From Lasiodiplodia sp. COLG20 (lineage: Eukaryota; Ascomycota; Dothideomycetes; Botryosphaeriales; Botryosphaeriaceae): 64,000 nt of DNA. How positions within the stretch are numbered: the stretch's first letter is position 1; every line of letters starts with the position of its first letter. Shown here in pieces: positions 1 through 10,186 of this stretch. The notes under the pieces were generated by a model. That model was not told where the DNA came from. It did not search any database and saw only the letters and a program-made list of their open reading frames with translations. Location: the NCBI GenBank assembly GCA_009801085.1, contig VNWV01000007.1, positions 434,001 through 498,000 on the forward strand, read 5' to 3'. A program made the position numbers and the translations under genes.

Positions 1-2221
1 TAACCTGGATCTGACCCGCTCCTTCTATTTCAGCTACGCCTACAATGTGACCAGGTCCCTACAGCAGAACATCATTCGTGAGCGGGAGGCTTTATGCAAG
101 GGCCACCAATTTCCCAAGGCCGATTTCCAAGAAATGTTTGTCTGGAACCACTACCTCCTTGAGCCCGCACGCGGTGCTTTGAAGAACACCTATGACTGGT
201 GCTTGCCCATAATCCATGGCTTTATCGACCAGTCCACTTTGGACATCTTCGGACGTCGCGTCTACATAACAATCATCGCAAGGCGGTCGAGATACTTTGC
301 CGGTGCCAGATTTCTGAAGCGTGGCGCAAATGATCTCGGCTACGTTGCGAACGATGTAGAGACGGAGCAAATCATTTCTGACCTGCTGACCACGTCATTC
401 CATGCTCCTGGGCCGCGCTTGTACGCTAATCCCACCTATACATCGTACGTCCAGCATCGAGGCAGTATCCCGTTGTACTGGACTCAGGACAACAGCGGTG
501 TGACTCCCAAGCCCGATATCGACCTGAACCTTGTGGATCCATTCTACAGCGCTGCCGCCTTCCACTTCGACAACTTATTCGAGCGGTATGGCGCGCCTTG
601 CTACGTCCTGAACCTCATCAAAGCAAGAGAACGCAATCCTCGTGAATCCAAATTGCTACACGAGTTCAAGAAAGCCGTCGATTACCTGAATCAATCCTTG
701 CCTGCAGACAAAAAGATCGACTACAAGGCATTCGACATGAGCAGAGCATCAAAAACGCGCGGCATGGATGTCATTGGAAGTTTAGAGATGATTGCTGAAG
801 ACGTGCTTCAAAAAACGGGCTTCTTCCACAATGGAGATGCAGAGCGGGACATGCCACAAGTCCAGAACGGTGTGGCAAGAACCAACTGCATTGATTGCCT
901 TGACCGGACGAATGCTGCACAATTCGTCATTGGCAAACGTGCTCTCGGTCGACAGCTTCAAGCGCTGGGCGTCATATCTGGCAACACCGTCGAGTATGAT
1001 TCCGATGCTGTCAATATCTTCACATATATGTTCCATGACCACGGTGACACCATCGCCATCCAGTACGGCGGCTCACACCTCGTTAATACCATGGCGACAT
1101 ATCGGAAGATTAACCACTGGCAAAGCCATTCTAGAGATATGGTGGAGAGTTTCAAGCGATACTACCACAACTCTTTTCTAGACTCGCAGCGGCAAGAAGC
1201 ATATAACCTGTTTCTAGGAAACTATCAATTCGCCCAAGGCCAGCCGATGCTCTGGGACCTCGCCACGGACTACTACTTGCACCACACCGACCCCAGACAA
1301 TGGCCGATGAAAAAGCGAAAAGACTACATCAACTGGTTCACGCCAGAGTTCCTGGAACCCCGCGTTTTGCCTCCGTGCAGTAGACCGGCGCCGAATGGGG
1401 CAGCTGACATGACTGAGGCCTTCGACGACTACTGGCTGGAGTACTACCGCCCTCTGGCACTGTCGTCGATTGCAAAAATTTTCACATTCAAGATGAACAC
1501 GACTCCGAGATTGGTGTCGGAGAAGCCTGGCGGCGGTAAATCTTACGATCTCAGTCCTTTCACGCCTCGAAAGCCCGTTCCACATGAGATTGAGCCACCT
1601 GAGAAGAAGGTCGCAACCAGAAAGGGGGTTACTATTCTTGATCCACATAGTGAAGAGGAATCCATGCGGGAAGGATCAATTCCAATGTCCAGAGGTCCGT
1701 CTGCACCAGGCGGTCTCCTCGAAGGCTCTCCCGCAAAGCAAAGTATCCTGCGAGATCCTCATTTCGAACTTGGTGTGCCCTCACACTCATCCACCACACT
1801 TACCGACTTCTCCTCGTTCAAACCACCCGATAAATCACAGATGGCGCAATGGACACTCAACCAATTCCACCACAGCTCACTCAACCCGTCCGTAACAGTG
1901 GCGGAGGCATCGGAGTATGAGAGATACATCAGTCATCCGCTCAATCTCCCACTCGTCGTGTCAACCGAATTACCGGATGACTTTTCCAACATGGATTTTG
2001 TCGAGTATGTCAACAGCGTGAACGGTGCGACGGGCGATGGCAGGAACTGGGAAGTCAGCGGAGATGAGCTTGCCGAATACAGAGATTTCCTGAATGTGCC
2101 GGAAAATCCGTTGACGGTCATTGAGGAAGACGGCGAGAAGAAGCGCTATAAGAGATACAGGCAATGGCTCAGGGGGAAGAGTCTTTTCAAGCAAAGCAAG
2201 GTTGATCCCGAGTATCGTTAG
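1..2221 (+). CDS. FIG4: Polyphosphoinositide phosphatase FIG4 (Sac domain), 5' end outside window
   Basis: Removes the 5-phosphate from phosphatidylinositol 3,5-bisphosphate on the vacuole/endosome membrane, in a complex with Fab1 and Vac14. The frame is open from base 2, so the gene begins upstream; the first in-frame GTG at 47 is an internal Val, because the residues before it (LDLTRSFYFSYAYN) match the family. The Sac-phosphatase signature CX5RT appears as NCIDCLDRTN (about 884-913). Before it lies the Sac fold; after it come the Fig4-type helical region (about 1050-1480) and a Ser/Pro-rich, less conserved tail. About 739 residues are visible, without introns. It converges on DDB1. Telling FIG4 from SAC1 rests on overall family resemblance and the absence of C-terminal membrane helices. 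Confidence 0.9.
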   Translation, partial: NLDLTRSFYFSYAYNVTRSLQQNIIREREALCKGHQFPKADFQEMFVWNHYLLEPARGALKNTYDWCLPIIHGFIDQSTLDIFGRRVYITIIARRSRYFAGARFLKRGANDLGYVANDVETEQIISDLLTTSFHAPGPRLYANPTYTSYVQHRGSIPLYWTQDNSGVTPKPDIDLNLVDPFYSAAAFHFDNLFERYGAPCYVLNLIKARERNPRESKLLHEFKKAVDYLNQSLPADKKIDYKAFDMSRASKTRGMDVIGSLEMIAEDVLQKTGFFHNGDAERDMPQVQNGVARTNCIDCLDRTNAAQFVIGKRALGRQLQALGVISGNTVEYDSDAVNIFTYMFHDHGDTIAIQYGGSHLVNTMATYRKINHWQSHSRDMVESFKRYYHNSFLDSQRQEAYNLFLGNYQFAQGQPMLWDLATDYYLHHTDPRQWPMKKRKDYINWFTPEFLEPRVLPPCSRPAPNGAADMTEAFDDYWLEYYRPLALSSIAKIFTFKMNTTPRLVSEKPGGGKSYDLSPFTPRKPVPHEIEPPEKKVATRKGVTILDPHSEEESMREGSIPMSRGPSAPGGLLEGSPAKQSILRDPHFELGVPSHSSTTLTDFSSFKPPDKSQMAQWTLNQFHHSSLNPSVTVAEASEYERYISHPLNLPLVVSTELPDDFSNMDFVEYVNSVNGATGDGRNWEVSGDELAEYRDFLNVPENPLTVIEEDGEKKRYKRYRQWLRGKSLFKQSKVDPEYR

Positions 2222-2754
2222 GTAGGCATGAGTAAGCGATGGGTTCTCTCTCTTTTTCTCTTTTTACGACCAGAGATCGGTTTTGTTACGACTTACGAGC
2301 TTTTTTTTTTTTTTTTTTTACCTGTATGACCGTTATGTTTGACTATAAAGAGATGAAATGATATGTCGACCGGCTCAGCCAGTACGTGTTTGTTTTTCGA
2401 ACATGCCTACCTGGCATTAGACACGCTGTATCATATATAAGGCTTATTTTGGGCTAATGAATCTAAGATGGTTCGTAAATGCTACAACATGAGGGCGTGA
2501 TCCCAAATACAACCGGTAGAAATGGGGAGCAGTGGAATCTATCTGCATCATCAGAAAATATGAATTTCCGTATATCATGAGAATTGTCTCAGGTGAAAAT
2601 TAGACAGCATTCGAACGCTACTTGAAACAGGCTTCTACTTTCATCAATGCACTGTATACCTCACACGTCAGCAGTTCGTTTCTCATCCCTTCATTTCTCT
2701 AGTAGCCCACCACCGACGAACACCCGTCATTTCTCATCGCCTGCACCCATGGTT
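2222..2754. other. Convergent intergenic region FIG4/DDB1
   Basis: The 3' ends of FIG4 and DDB1 face each other across 533 bp. It holds a T19 run at 2301-2319 in the likely FIG4 3' untranslated region and otherwise AT-rich sequence without a supportable frame. Confidence 0.6.
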
Positions 2755-5700
2755 CTAGTGTAGCCTCCGTAGTGTTTCCACCAATGCTCTGACCTCCTCA
2801 ACATCAATCTCCGCGTACACTCCCTTCACCAACTCTTCCTGCTCCTGTGGCTTGAGATCAAGGAAGCGCTCGATAAGATCGCCGTCAACAAAACGGTTCG
2901 GCTCCTCTTCCTCGCGGACCTGGGTCTTGAAGGCGCGGTATCTGAGGAAGGGGTAGTTGCCGGGGCTCTTCACGAATTCCGCGAGCTGCGACTGCAGGCG
3001 GATAAGGAGATCAACCTTGGACGGGGTGATGAGAGCGAAGAGGTATATGGAGCCCTCGACCTGCAAGTTGCTCAGTCAGCGCACGGAAAAAAAAAAAAAA
3101 ACGATGAGTGATGACTTACTGTAGCAAAGAATGCTCTCGGAATGACGGGAGCGTCGGAGGCGGTAGCCATGTCTATGCGCCGGATACGGTTCACCTGCTC
3201 GCCAAGCAGCATGTCACCCCGGAGCATCAATCTCTTCCTGTCCTCTTCGGTGACGCCGCTCACGTCGCGCTCCAGCAGGATCAGGTTGCCCTCTGCGTCG
3301 GCTTGAAGATATGTGTTCTCATTGACCTCGGCAAGAGCCGTGCTCCAGCTGACCTGGACGTGGCGTGCAACTTCCTTGAGCTCGTCGTTTTGCTCCCCGG
3401 CGCTGGGGCGATACTCAAGCACCGACACCGACTTGATGAGGTCGGCAACTGCAATCTGATTCCCGGTCACGGTGATATCTATTGGTGCGGTCGAAGTGCG
3501 GTAGCTGGCTTTTTTGACGAGAAGAGGTGTGCTCGCGGTAGGGTATTCGAAAGAGTAAACAACAACCTTCGACTATTAGTCATCGGTAGGCCTGCGGCTA
3601 CCATCCAGCGGATATGCACTTACTGTTTTGATCAATCCAGCGACAATCTTACCATCGATCATGGCAAGACACCTGCAGGCGCCTTTAGTCGACATCTCTG
3701 CGATGACCTTCAGTTGTCTGTCTTCGGTGACCTCAAACACCAAGATCCGTCCTCTTGTGCTGCCTGAATCTTCTTCGTCTATCAAGTTCGAGGTTCCTAC
3801 GACGAAACGCTCGGCTACTCCCCCATCGCCATCGTCGAGCTCGGCCCGGATCGCGCACTCCACAATTTCATACTCGTTCATCTCGAAGCTGTGTAGTTCT
3901 TTGAAGACGACCTCATCAGCGAGTCTGAAGTGACCCTGAACGACCTCCTCACGATCTCTCAGTACTCGCTTTATGGTACCGAGACCAAAGGCCTTTAGAT
4001 GTGGCGAGTAAGCAATCCTTCGTACCGTCTCATTGACGTGCAAAGTCTGAACATGTGTTCTCCTCTCTTCATCCACGACGGCAAGATGCAGCTCCCCGGA
4101 CGCAGCGATTGCAATAGATCGAGGATAAGCCTCGGCGTTGAAGGGACATACGCAGGTCGCTTTCTCCGCCGTGACTGCCGAATAGACTAGGCGGCCTTCG
4201 GATCCGTAAATCAAGCTGGGATGTTCACAGGTTGCAAACACATTGTACAACCCATTGCCACGTGGAAGGGCTTTGAAGTTAGCTTGCTGGGTACCAAGAA
4301 CAGTACTTTTGCGTCCTGATAGGGCGAAGGTTGATGGGTCCATTGCGAAGGTCACCACGTTGCCGTCTGCGGTGGCAATGAAGAGAGTGGGGCTCTGATC
4401 CGCAAAAATCTGGGTAAGCAAAAGCGACCGCGGCACCGAAGAGCCATCGTCGCTCAGACGGATGGTCTCAATTGTCTCGAGTCCGTCAAGGCTGAGGATT
4501 GCCACCGCACAATTCTGCCAGAATCCCACAAAGCAGATGTTGTCGGTCGTGTGCGGGATAGCTACACAAGACAGTTGGTCCTCTGCACCGTATTTCTTTT
4601 CCGCAGTCACCTGGATGGTATCCGTGATAGAAAGGATGATGACCCGGATGCCACCAATGGAAAGAATGACGAAGCGATCATTTGAGTCAACGTCAGTGAT
4701 CATTTGGCCTGCCGGAGCGTTCCATTCTGAGACGACCATGCCATTCTCCAGATCTGTCAGCCTCACGGCAGATTCTGTGACCTGAAGGAGCCGACCTCCT
4801 GGCACATTGCTGGCTAGCAAAGTGCTTTCTGCGAGCTGCAGGCCCCTGAAGTCCTCAACCTCTTCAACCTGTCCGTCGGCATCAAAGCAGAATACACGCG
4901 ATTCGTTGATGAGGGAAACCAACAGAGTGTCGTCAAAGTCTTCGGACGCTGTGGACGACAAGGCGAAAAGGTTTGAGATGCTGCCGATCTCACCAAGCGC
5001 TCCTTGGTCTTCTAGCCCAACACCACTTCGGACGCTTCGGAGGCTTCCATCCTTGAATGCACCGCTGCCTGTGACGATTCGAGCCTGTCCAGAAGAATAC
5101 TCGTTACTTTGGCCTTCCCCACTCCTGTTGCCCATGTCCATGATGGTGAAGTCCAAGATAGGCGCAATATTGTGGAAAGTTTGAATGACCTCGGTTGAAC
5201 CCTCGGTAATGCGAATGACCTGCGAATCACCCTCGTGGGAGCCTACAAAGACGTGGCCTGCGTCCAAGTAAACAAGGGCAGAGGCTCTGGAAGTCTCCCC
5301 TATCCTATCTAGCCTCCACCCCTCAACGGCGCCGCTGCCTTCGTCAAGGAGAAGCATGAACAAGTATAATCCACCAAAGTCATCAGCGAGGAGAAAACGC
5401 TGGTTGTCAATTTGCTCCCAGGAAACGAAGATGGTAGACTCATCCAGAGGTTTCTTGACGAGCGCCTTGGTATAGTCATTGAAGTAGGTAATTGACGTTT
5501 CACCAAGGACCAACACGCCGTAGCATGGAGCGGGGACGGGTATCAGATGGCTTGCGCCAAGATCCAGGTCTTCCTTCAAGCCCTCAACCGTATCAAGCGC
5601 TGCTATGGCCTGTTCATCAGCGCCAGCAGATTGGAACCCTAATTGACGTAGCCGCAGTCGGATCTTGCTGTCTTCGTCTTCTTCGTAAAGCAGGGCCAGG

Positions 5701-6317
5701 AGCGGCTTCTCGGTTTCGGGTGACTTGCGATGGAGAAAGGCTGATGAGCGCACGAACATCTCCTCTATGCGAGAAGGCACGGGTTCGCCCAGGACACTGA
5801 TTTCGGGGTCGCCTTTTCTCTTGCCCTTCTCTGTAAGAGGTACGACGGTGATGATTCCTTCATACAGCTCCAAGGTCATGAATCTCCCGGTAGGATCGAG
5901 CAAGCTTCTGTCTCCGGTCTGAGAATCGCGGGCAGCCTTGTCCGCCAGGTCCTGATATGTCTTGACTGTCTTCAGCTGCTTCTCCTCGGGGCTCCAGGCC
6001 ATGGTAAAGTAGTAGTAACGATCGGTGCCAACGAAGAGGTGCTCGGTCGGCTCGTTTGCGGGGCGCAGCCGGTTAAGCATGGTGACTTTGCCGTAGACGG
6101 CCTGCGAATGGTGCAAGACGAGGCCATCGTCGGATTGGAGATAGAGCTCAAGACGGTTCGATTTTCTGGCGGGCGGTCAGCACGGAAGACGTCATGGCGG
6201 GATGGTTTGGGCGCTCACGCACGCGACCACAAGGCTCTCTTCGTCGTTGGAGAGCAGATTGAGCTTGATGGCGTGACGGACGCTGCTCGGGCGGTGGATT
6301 GGCGCAATGTAGGCCAT
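2755..6317 (-). CDS. DDB1: DNA damage-binding protein 1 (DDB1), CUL4 ubiquitin-ligase adaptor
   Basis: Triple beta-propeller adaptor that links CUL4 to substrate receptors; it acts in nucleotide-excision repair, replication control and heterochromatin. Four exons: 6317-6223, 6165-3624, 3572-3120 and 3060-2755 (introns 51-59 nt), giving 1131 aa, the usual DDB1 size. The N-terminal exon reads MAYIAPIHRPSSVRHAIKL, typical of the family, followed across the first intron by KSNRLELY. The large exon covers the MMS1_N and propeller region, and the last two exons carry the CPSF_A region. The third exon begins TCG at the TAG acceptor; an acceptor 6 nt further in (AAG) would also stay in frame and drop two residues. 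Divergent from RPC37 with 215 bp between start codons. CPSF1/RSE1 relatives are longer and are less likely. Confidence 0.92.
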
Positions 6318-6532
6318 GCTGGGCACCGCGCGTCAGGCAAGGCAGGGTGGGGAAGGAAGATGGAAATGCTCTGAGATTCGGGGCGGCGGGACGAAGCTCA
6401 GCTTCCCCGGACTTTGGCTACATAACGCCGACGTGACGATCGCTGCGCTGCACTTCCGCCTCCACTGCCGCACTTTTTCTCTCTGACGCGCCGCATATTG
6501 CCGACTCTGACGAAACCTCATCGCAGCCCACC
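6318..6532. promoter_or_regulatory. Divergent promoter DDB1/RPC37
   Basis: Only 215 bp separate the start codons of two oppositely transcribed genes, so both promoters must lie in or overlap this stretch. It is GC-rich; no TATA box is evident. Function is inferred from geometry alone. Confidence 0.5.
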
Positions 6533-7862
6533 ATGTCTCGTAAGCACTGTCTCTCCCGCACGTTACGCCTGCTGCTTGTCGATGCACACTCGAAAACTTG
6601 GAAAATTTTTGGTTTCTCGCACACTTTGAAGATCATTGCGCGCCTAAACGTCCCGCCAACTATTTGCGCCGTGAAGGAGCTCTGGGTGACTGGCACACCT
6701 TAACCCTCCAGCGCATCCTCCTTCAAGTCGCGCAAATTTGCCGCAGCTTTTTTTCAACTAGAAGCTAATATGAAATCAGCTGCAGCTGTAGACCACGACG
6801 ACGACCCCGTCCTCGCAGAGTACGACGTCTTCATCACACCGGAGCTCGAAGAACAAATCTACCTCCTACAATACCCCAATCGTGGAAGAGACCAGCCATA
6901 TAATGAGCGCAACAACTCGAAGCCTGTCGAAGTGCGCATGAAGCCCAATACAGGCTTCATCGAGGTCGACGTACCAGTAAATGTCCACGGAAACTACGAC
7001 AAGCGCAAAGGCGTGAAATGGGGTGAGGCTATGCGCATGGCCCAAGACAACGGCGAGAGCGCTTTTGGTTTGGCGGCTGGCTTCAGCGGCCTTGCAAAGG
7101 GAGCGGTACCCCCGAGGGCTGCTGCTTCCAGTCGCGCCGACATCCAGGACATGGAAGTGGAAGAGGACAGCGTGGAGCAGCTTCTTCAGCGCTTCGACGA
7201 CGCCAATGACAAGGGCCATGTGATGAACAAGCAGACCCTTGGCGGGCAGATTATGAAGGAGGAGACGGGCAAGCCCATCTACATGCTGGGTACCTACCGT
7301 GGCAAGGAGCTTCATCTCACAAAGATCGCCGGCATCGTGCAGATGCGCCCTCAGTTCCATCACCTGGATGCTGTTCGTGAGCTTGCCAATGCCAACCGCC
7401 GCAGAGAGCGTGAGGCCGTCGAGGGCGCAAGGGCGAATGAACCGCGCGCTGTGCAGATGACCATCAAGAACGAAGACAGTGATTCGATGCAGTCCAAGGA
7501 GTTTCTTGCCCGCGCACAGGAAGAGAAGTGGACTAAACTGAGATACTATGATGAGGAGGTAGGCCATCGTGTTTGCATGCGTCCTAGAGTTCGCGGCTAA
7601 TCATCATCAGACCGATGAAGCTTTCGAAGCGTACCACGACAAGATGTTTGTGCAGGACACAGAGAATGCCGCCAAGCTAAAGTCGTCGATGACGAACGAG
7701 CAGTACCTCGACGCCATCAGCGCTGAGCGCCACGATCCAAGCGGGCGTTCGAAGAAGAAGCCGTTGACGAAGAAGCAAATGCAGCGGATTGAAGATTCGG
7801 AGGATTCGGACGTGCCTGAAGATGACGAAGGAGCACACGCCGAGACAGACAAGGCGGAATAA
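6533..7862 (+). CDS. RPC37: RNA polymerase III subunit RPC37/RPC5
   Basis: Subunit of the TFIIF-like RPC37-RPC53 module of RNA polymerase III, needed for termination and reinitiation on tRNA and 5S genes. The protein has the Sin-like/RPC5 region: acidic start, VLAEYDVFITPEL, LLQYPNR, the KPNTGFIEVDVPV block, and YMLGTYRGKELHLT further on. Model: exon 6533-6539 (ATGTCTC in a good CACC context), intron 6540-6761, exon 6762-7558, intron 7559-7610, exon 7611-7862; 351 aa. The 222-nt first intron has a second in-frame acceptor at 6779, which would give a start MSPAAVDH instead of MSQANMKSAAAVDH. If the tiny exon is not used, translation would start at the ATG at 6770. The C-terminal tail is Lys/Asp/Glu-rich. 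Confidence 0.85.
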
Positions 7863-7936
7863 GGGGGATCTTATCAATTGATTTCAGGCATAGCGACGGC
7901 GTTGGAGGAATTCAACGAACCTAAAACGGCGTTTAC

Positions 7937-7952
7937 TAGGTATCAGGCGCAG
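7937..7952 (+). repeat. 16-bp direct repeat, left copy
   Basis: TAGGTATCAGGCGCAG, identical to the copy at 8191-8206. The pair brackets the truncated MITE. The match stops exactly at 16 bp on both sides. Confidence 0.85.
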
Positions 7953-8192
7953 TACCTCGTCTTTCTTGGTGTTTCAGTCCTCATCTATGCCAGGGGTCGT
8001 TGAAGCTTCGTCCGGACGTGAGTGTATAATTTTTAATTCTACACTTACACCAGACGATAGCTTCAACTACCCATGGTTTCTTTTTCATTTTGAAAAAAAA
8101 AAAAAAAAAAGAGAGAACTGAGGCATGCTTACGCTGTGTTCTATGGCTATGCTATTCTTCACGCAAGCCATCGGCTGCAGCATCCCTCTGTA
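7953..8192 (+). mobile_element. MITE copy 1 (left end missing)
   Basis: Member of the four-copy family described at 50531-50779. The right end reads CATCGGCTGCAGCATCCCTCTGTA (split here as CATCGGCTGCAG + CATCCCTCTGTA, 8169-8192), the inverted counterpart of the family's left end. The internal palindrome is recognisable: GTCCGGAC at 8010-8017, then an AT core, then CCAGACGATAGCTTCAACT. An A18 run (8093-8110) expands the right arm. The left inverted repeat and roughly the first 60 bp of the family are absent. No coding capacity. Confidence 0.75.
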
Positions 8193-8206
8193 GGTATCAG
8201 GCGCAG
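8191..8206 (+). repeat. 16-bp direct repeat, right copy
   Basis: Second copy of the repeat at 7937-7952. It starts at the TA dinucleotide that closes the right end of MITE copy 1. Confidence 0.85.
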
Positions 8207-8835
8207 ATGCAGACATTCGGCAAGTGAATTCAACAGATTAGTGGGCAAAGACTACTCAAACGGGATCGAAAGCTCAACGCAGATTCACAACTGCTGTTTG
8301 TGGGATGATTTCCCGCGCATGCAGGCCTCAAGCAATGGCACGCTGATGGCCTGACAGCAATCGTGTCTGGGCACGGCATGCGCTAATTATCACCTGCAGG
8401 TACAGAAACCAAAAGAGATCGCATGCAGATTAAAAAGGACATTTTCTCCGGCGGCGAAGCGATTCCCGGACCACAAAACTCTCCAGTTTTCTCTCCACCG
8501 CTCATGGTTCTCCCCGCCATCAGAGTGGAGGATCAGGCGTCCATCCCCCACCCCCGCACGCCGTCACACGAACGCTGCCACGACGCCGGAGTGTTTCGTT
8601 CCTCAATGACCCGAAAGCGCCCAGGGGCTTAGCCGGGCGGTCGCGCAGCCGCATCGACGGAAGGCCGCCGGTGCCGCAGGGATGCATCGAATGATGTGCC
8701 AGCCATTGACGACCTCGGCTGAAGGGCGTGGTCGGGATCGGCCAGCGGAGGCGTTCCTCCGTCCACATACATCTGCCAGCTCCCTTGCTTCCCACAAGAG
8801 CCTTGTCTGCTCACTCCGATCGCGTGCGGCTCATC

Positions 8836-10024
8836 ATGACCACCATGGCTGCGTCCCTGAGGCGGATCCCTTCCGCTGTGCGCCCCGCACGCTTCGCAAC
8901 GAAACGATCATTCTCCACCTCGCCCGCGAACCAGGCCGTATGGGGCTTCATTGGACTCGGCCGCATGGGTATGTTCGCCAACTTGTCGCGTGGTCACAAG
9001 ACTGATGGTCTTCGCAGGCTATCCCATGGCCAGGAACCTGCGGGCGAAAATTCCCAAGGAAGACTCTCTTATTGTTCACGATGTCAACACCACAGCGACA
9101 TCCAACTTTGCAAAGGAACTTGGCCCGCAAGGCATTCACGTAGCTGAATCGGTGCGCGAAGTTGCTGAGAAGGCCGTAAGGAAACGCCCCCGCTCCCGCT
9201 ATCATTCAAGTGGGAACTACGTTTTGCGACGCTTGTCGTGATTCCAGTCTTTCAATCAGATCAACAGGAAGCGCTAACTCGTGAAACAGGAAACAATCAT
9301 CACAGCTCTTCCAGAGCCTCACCATGTGCGTGGTGTATATGCAAACATGCTAATACCACCGACACTACTGGAGCAAGCTGGAGCTCAGCCACGTCTCTTT
9401 ATTGACGTGTCTACCATTGATCCCCAGTCGTCTCTTGAAGTTTCAAACGCGGTGCACTCAACGGGACAGGGCAAATATGTCGATGCGCCCATGTCTGGAG
9501 GCGTTGTGGGCGCAGAGAAAGGCACATTGACTTTTATGGTCGGAGCGCCTGACGACGTCATTGACCGCGTGCGCGAGATCTTGTCGTTGATGGGCAAGCG
9601 GACGGTGCACCTGGGACCTGCAAGCTCGGGGCTGAAAGGCAAACTTGCCAACAACTATCTCTTGGCCATCAACAACATTGCGACTGCCGAGGCCATGAAC
9701 TTGGGAATCCAGTGGGGCCTCGAGCCCAAGGCGCTTGCAGATCTGATCAACACTGCTACGGGCAAATGCTGGCCTTCTGAGGTCAACAATCCAGTTCCAG
9801 GAGTGGTCGAGGGGTCGCCAGCAAGCAGGGGTTATGAGGGAGGATTTGGGCTAAGCCTGATGAACAAAGACCTTAAGCTTGCGTTGAAGGGGGCGGAAGA
9901 GTTCAACATCAAGGTCGAATTGGGCGAGCCGGCTCGCGCCGTTTACGACGCCGCATCGGAGCAGCCTGAGTGCAAGGGCAAGGACTTTTCCGTGGTGTAT
10001 AGATACCTAGGCGGCAAGGAATAG
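8836..10024 (+). CDS. 3-hydroxyisobutyrate dehydrogenase, mitochondrial
   Basis: Oxidises 3-hydroxyisobutyrate to methylmalonate semialdehyde with NAD+ in valine breakdown. Exons 8836-8968, 9018-9175 and 9290-10024 (the second intron has a GCTAAC branch point) give 341 aa. Residues 1-30 are Arg/Ser/Ala-rich with few acids, a mitochondrial presequence. The Rossmann motif GFIGLGRMGYPMA spans the first splice junction. The substrate-site block DAPMSGGVVGAEKGTL and the catalytic-Lys segment GLKGKLANNYLL are intact. An ATG at 8845 is an alternative start two codons further in. Related beta-hydroxyacid dehydrogenases cannot be wholly excluded, but the presequence and motifs favour HIBADH. Confidence 0.93.
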
Positions 10025-10186
10025 GACAGTGTTGCGCGAGTGAAGATAAGCCGCACGTAGCCGTGATGAATGCTGAGGTGAAGTCGGGCGGCTCCCCACG
10101 CTCCGTGCCCCGGCTCGGGCGCGTTGCTAGGCCACACGCTTCGCTTGGCGAAAGTGACATCAACCGTGACAACACCTGCGCCCGCT

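Larger units (their letters stand above)
7863..8835. other. Intergenic region with truncated MITE
   Basis: 973 bp between RPC37 and HIBADH. It holds the RPC37 3' untranslated region, the truncated MITE copy at about 7953-8190, its flanking 16-bp direct repeats, and from 8207 unremarkable GC-rich upstream sequence with short overlapping frames and no gene I can support. Confidence 0.6.

Noticed and set aside
2755..3470. Two short minus-strand frames as separate genes
   Set aside because: They are the last two exons of DDB1, joined by canonical introns and family continuity.
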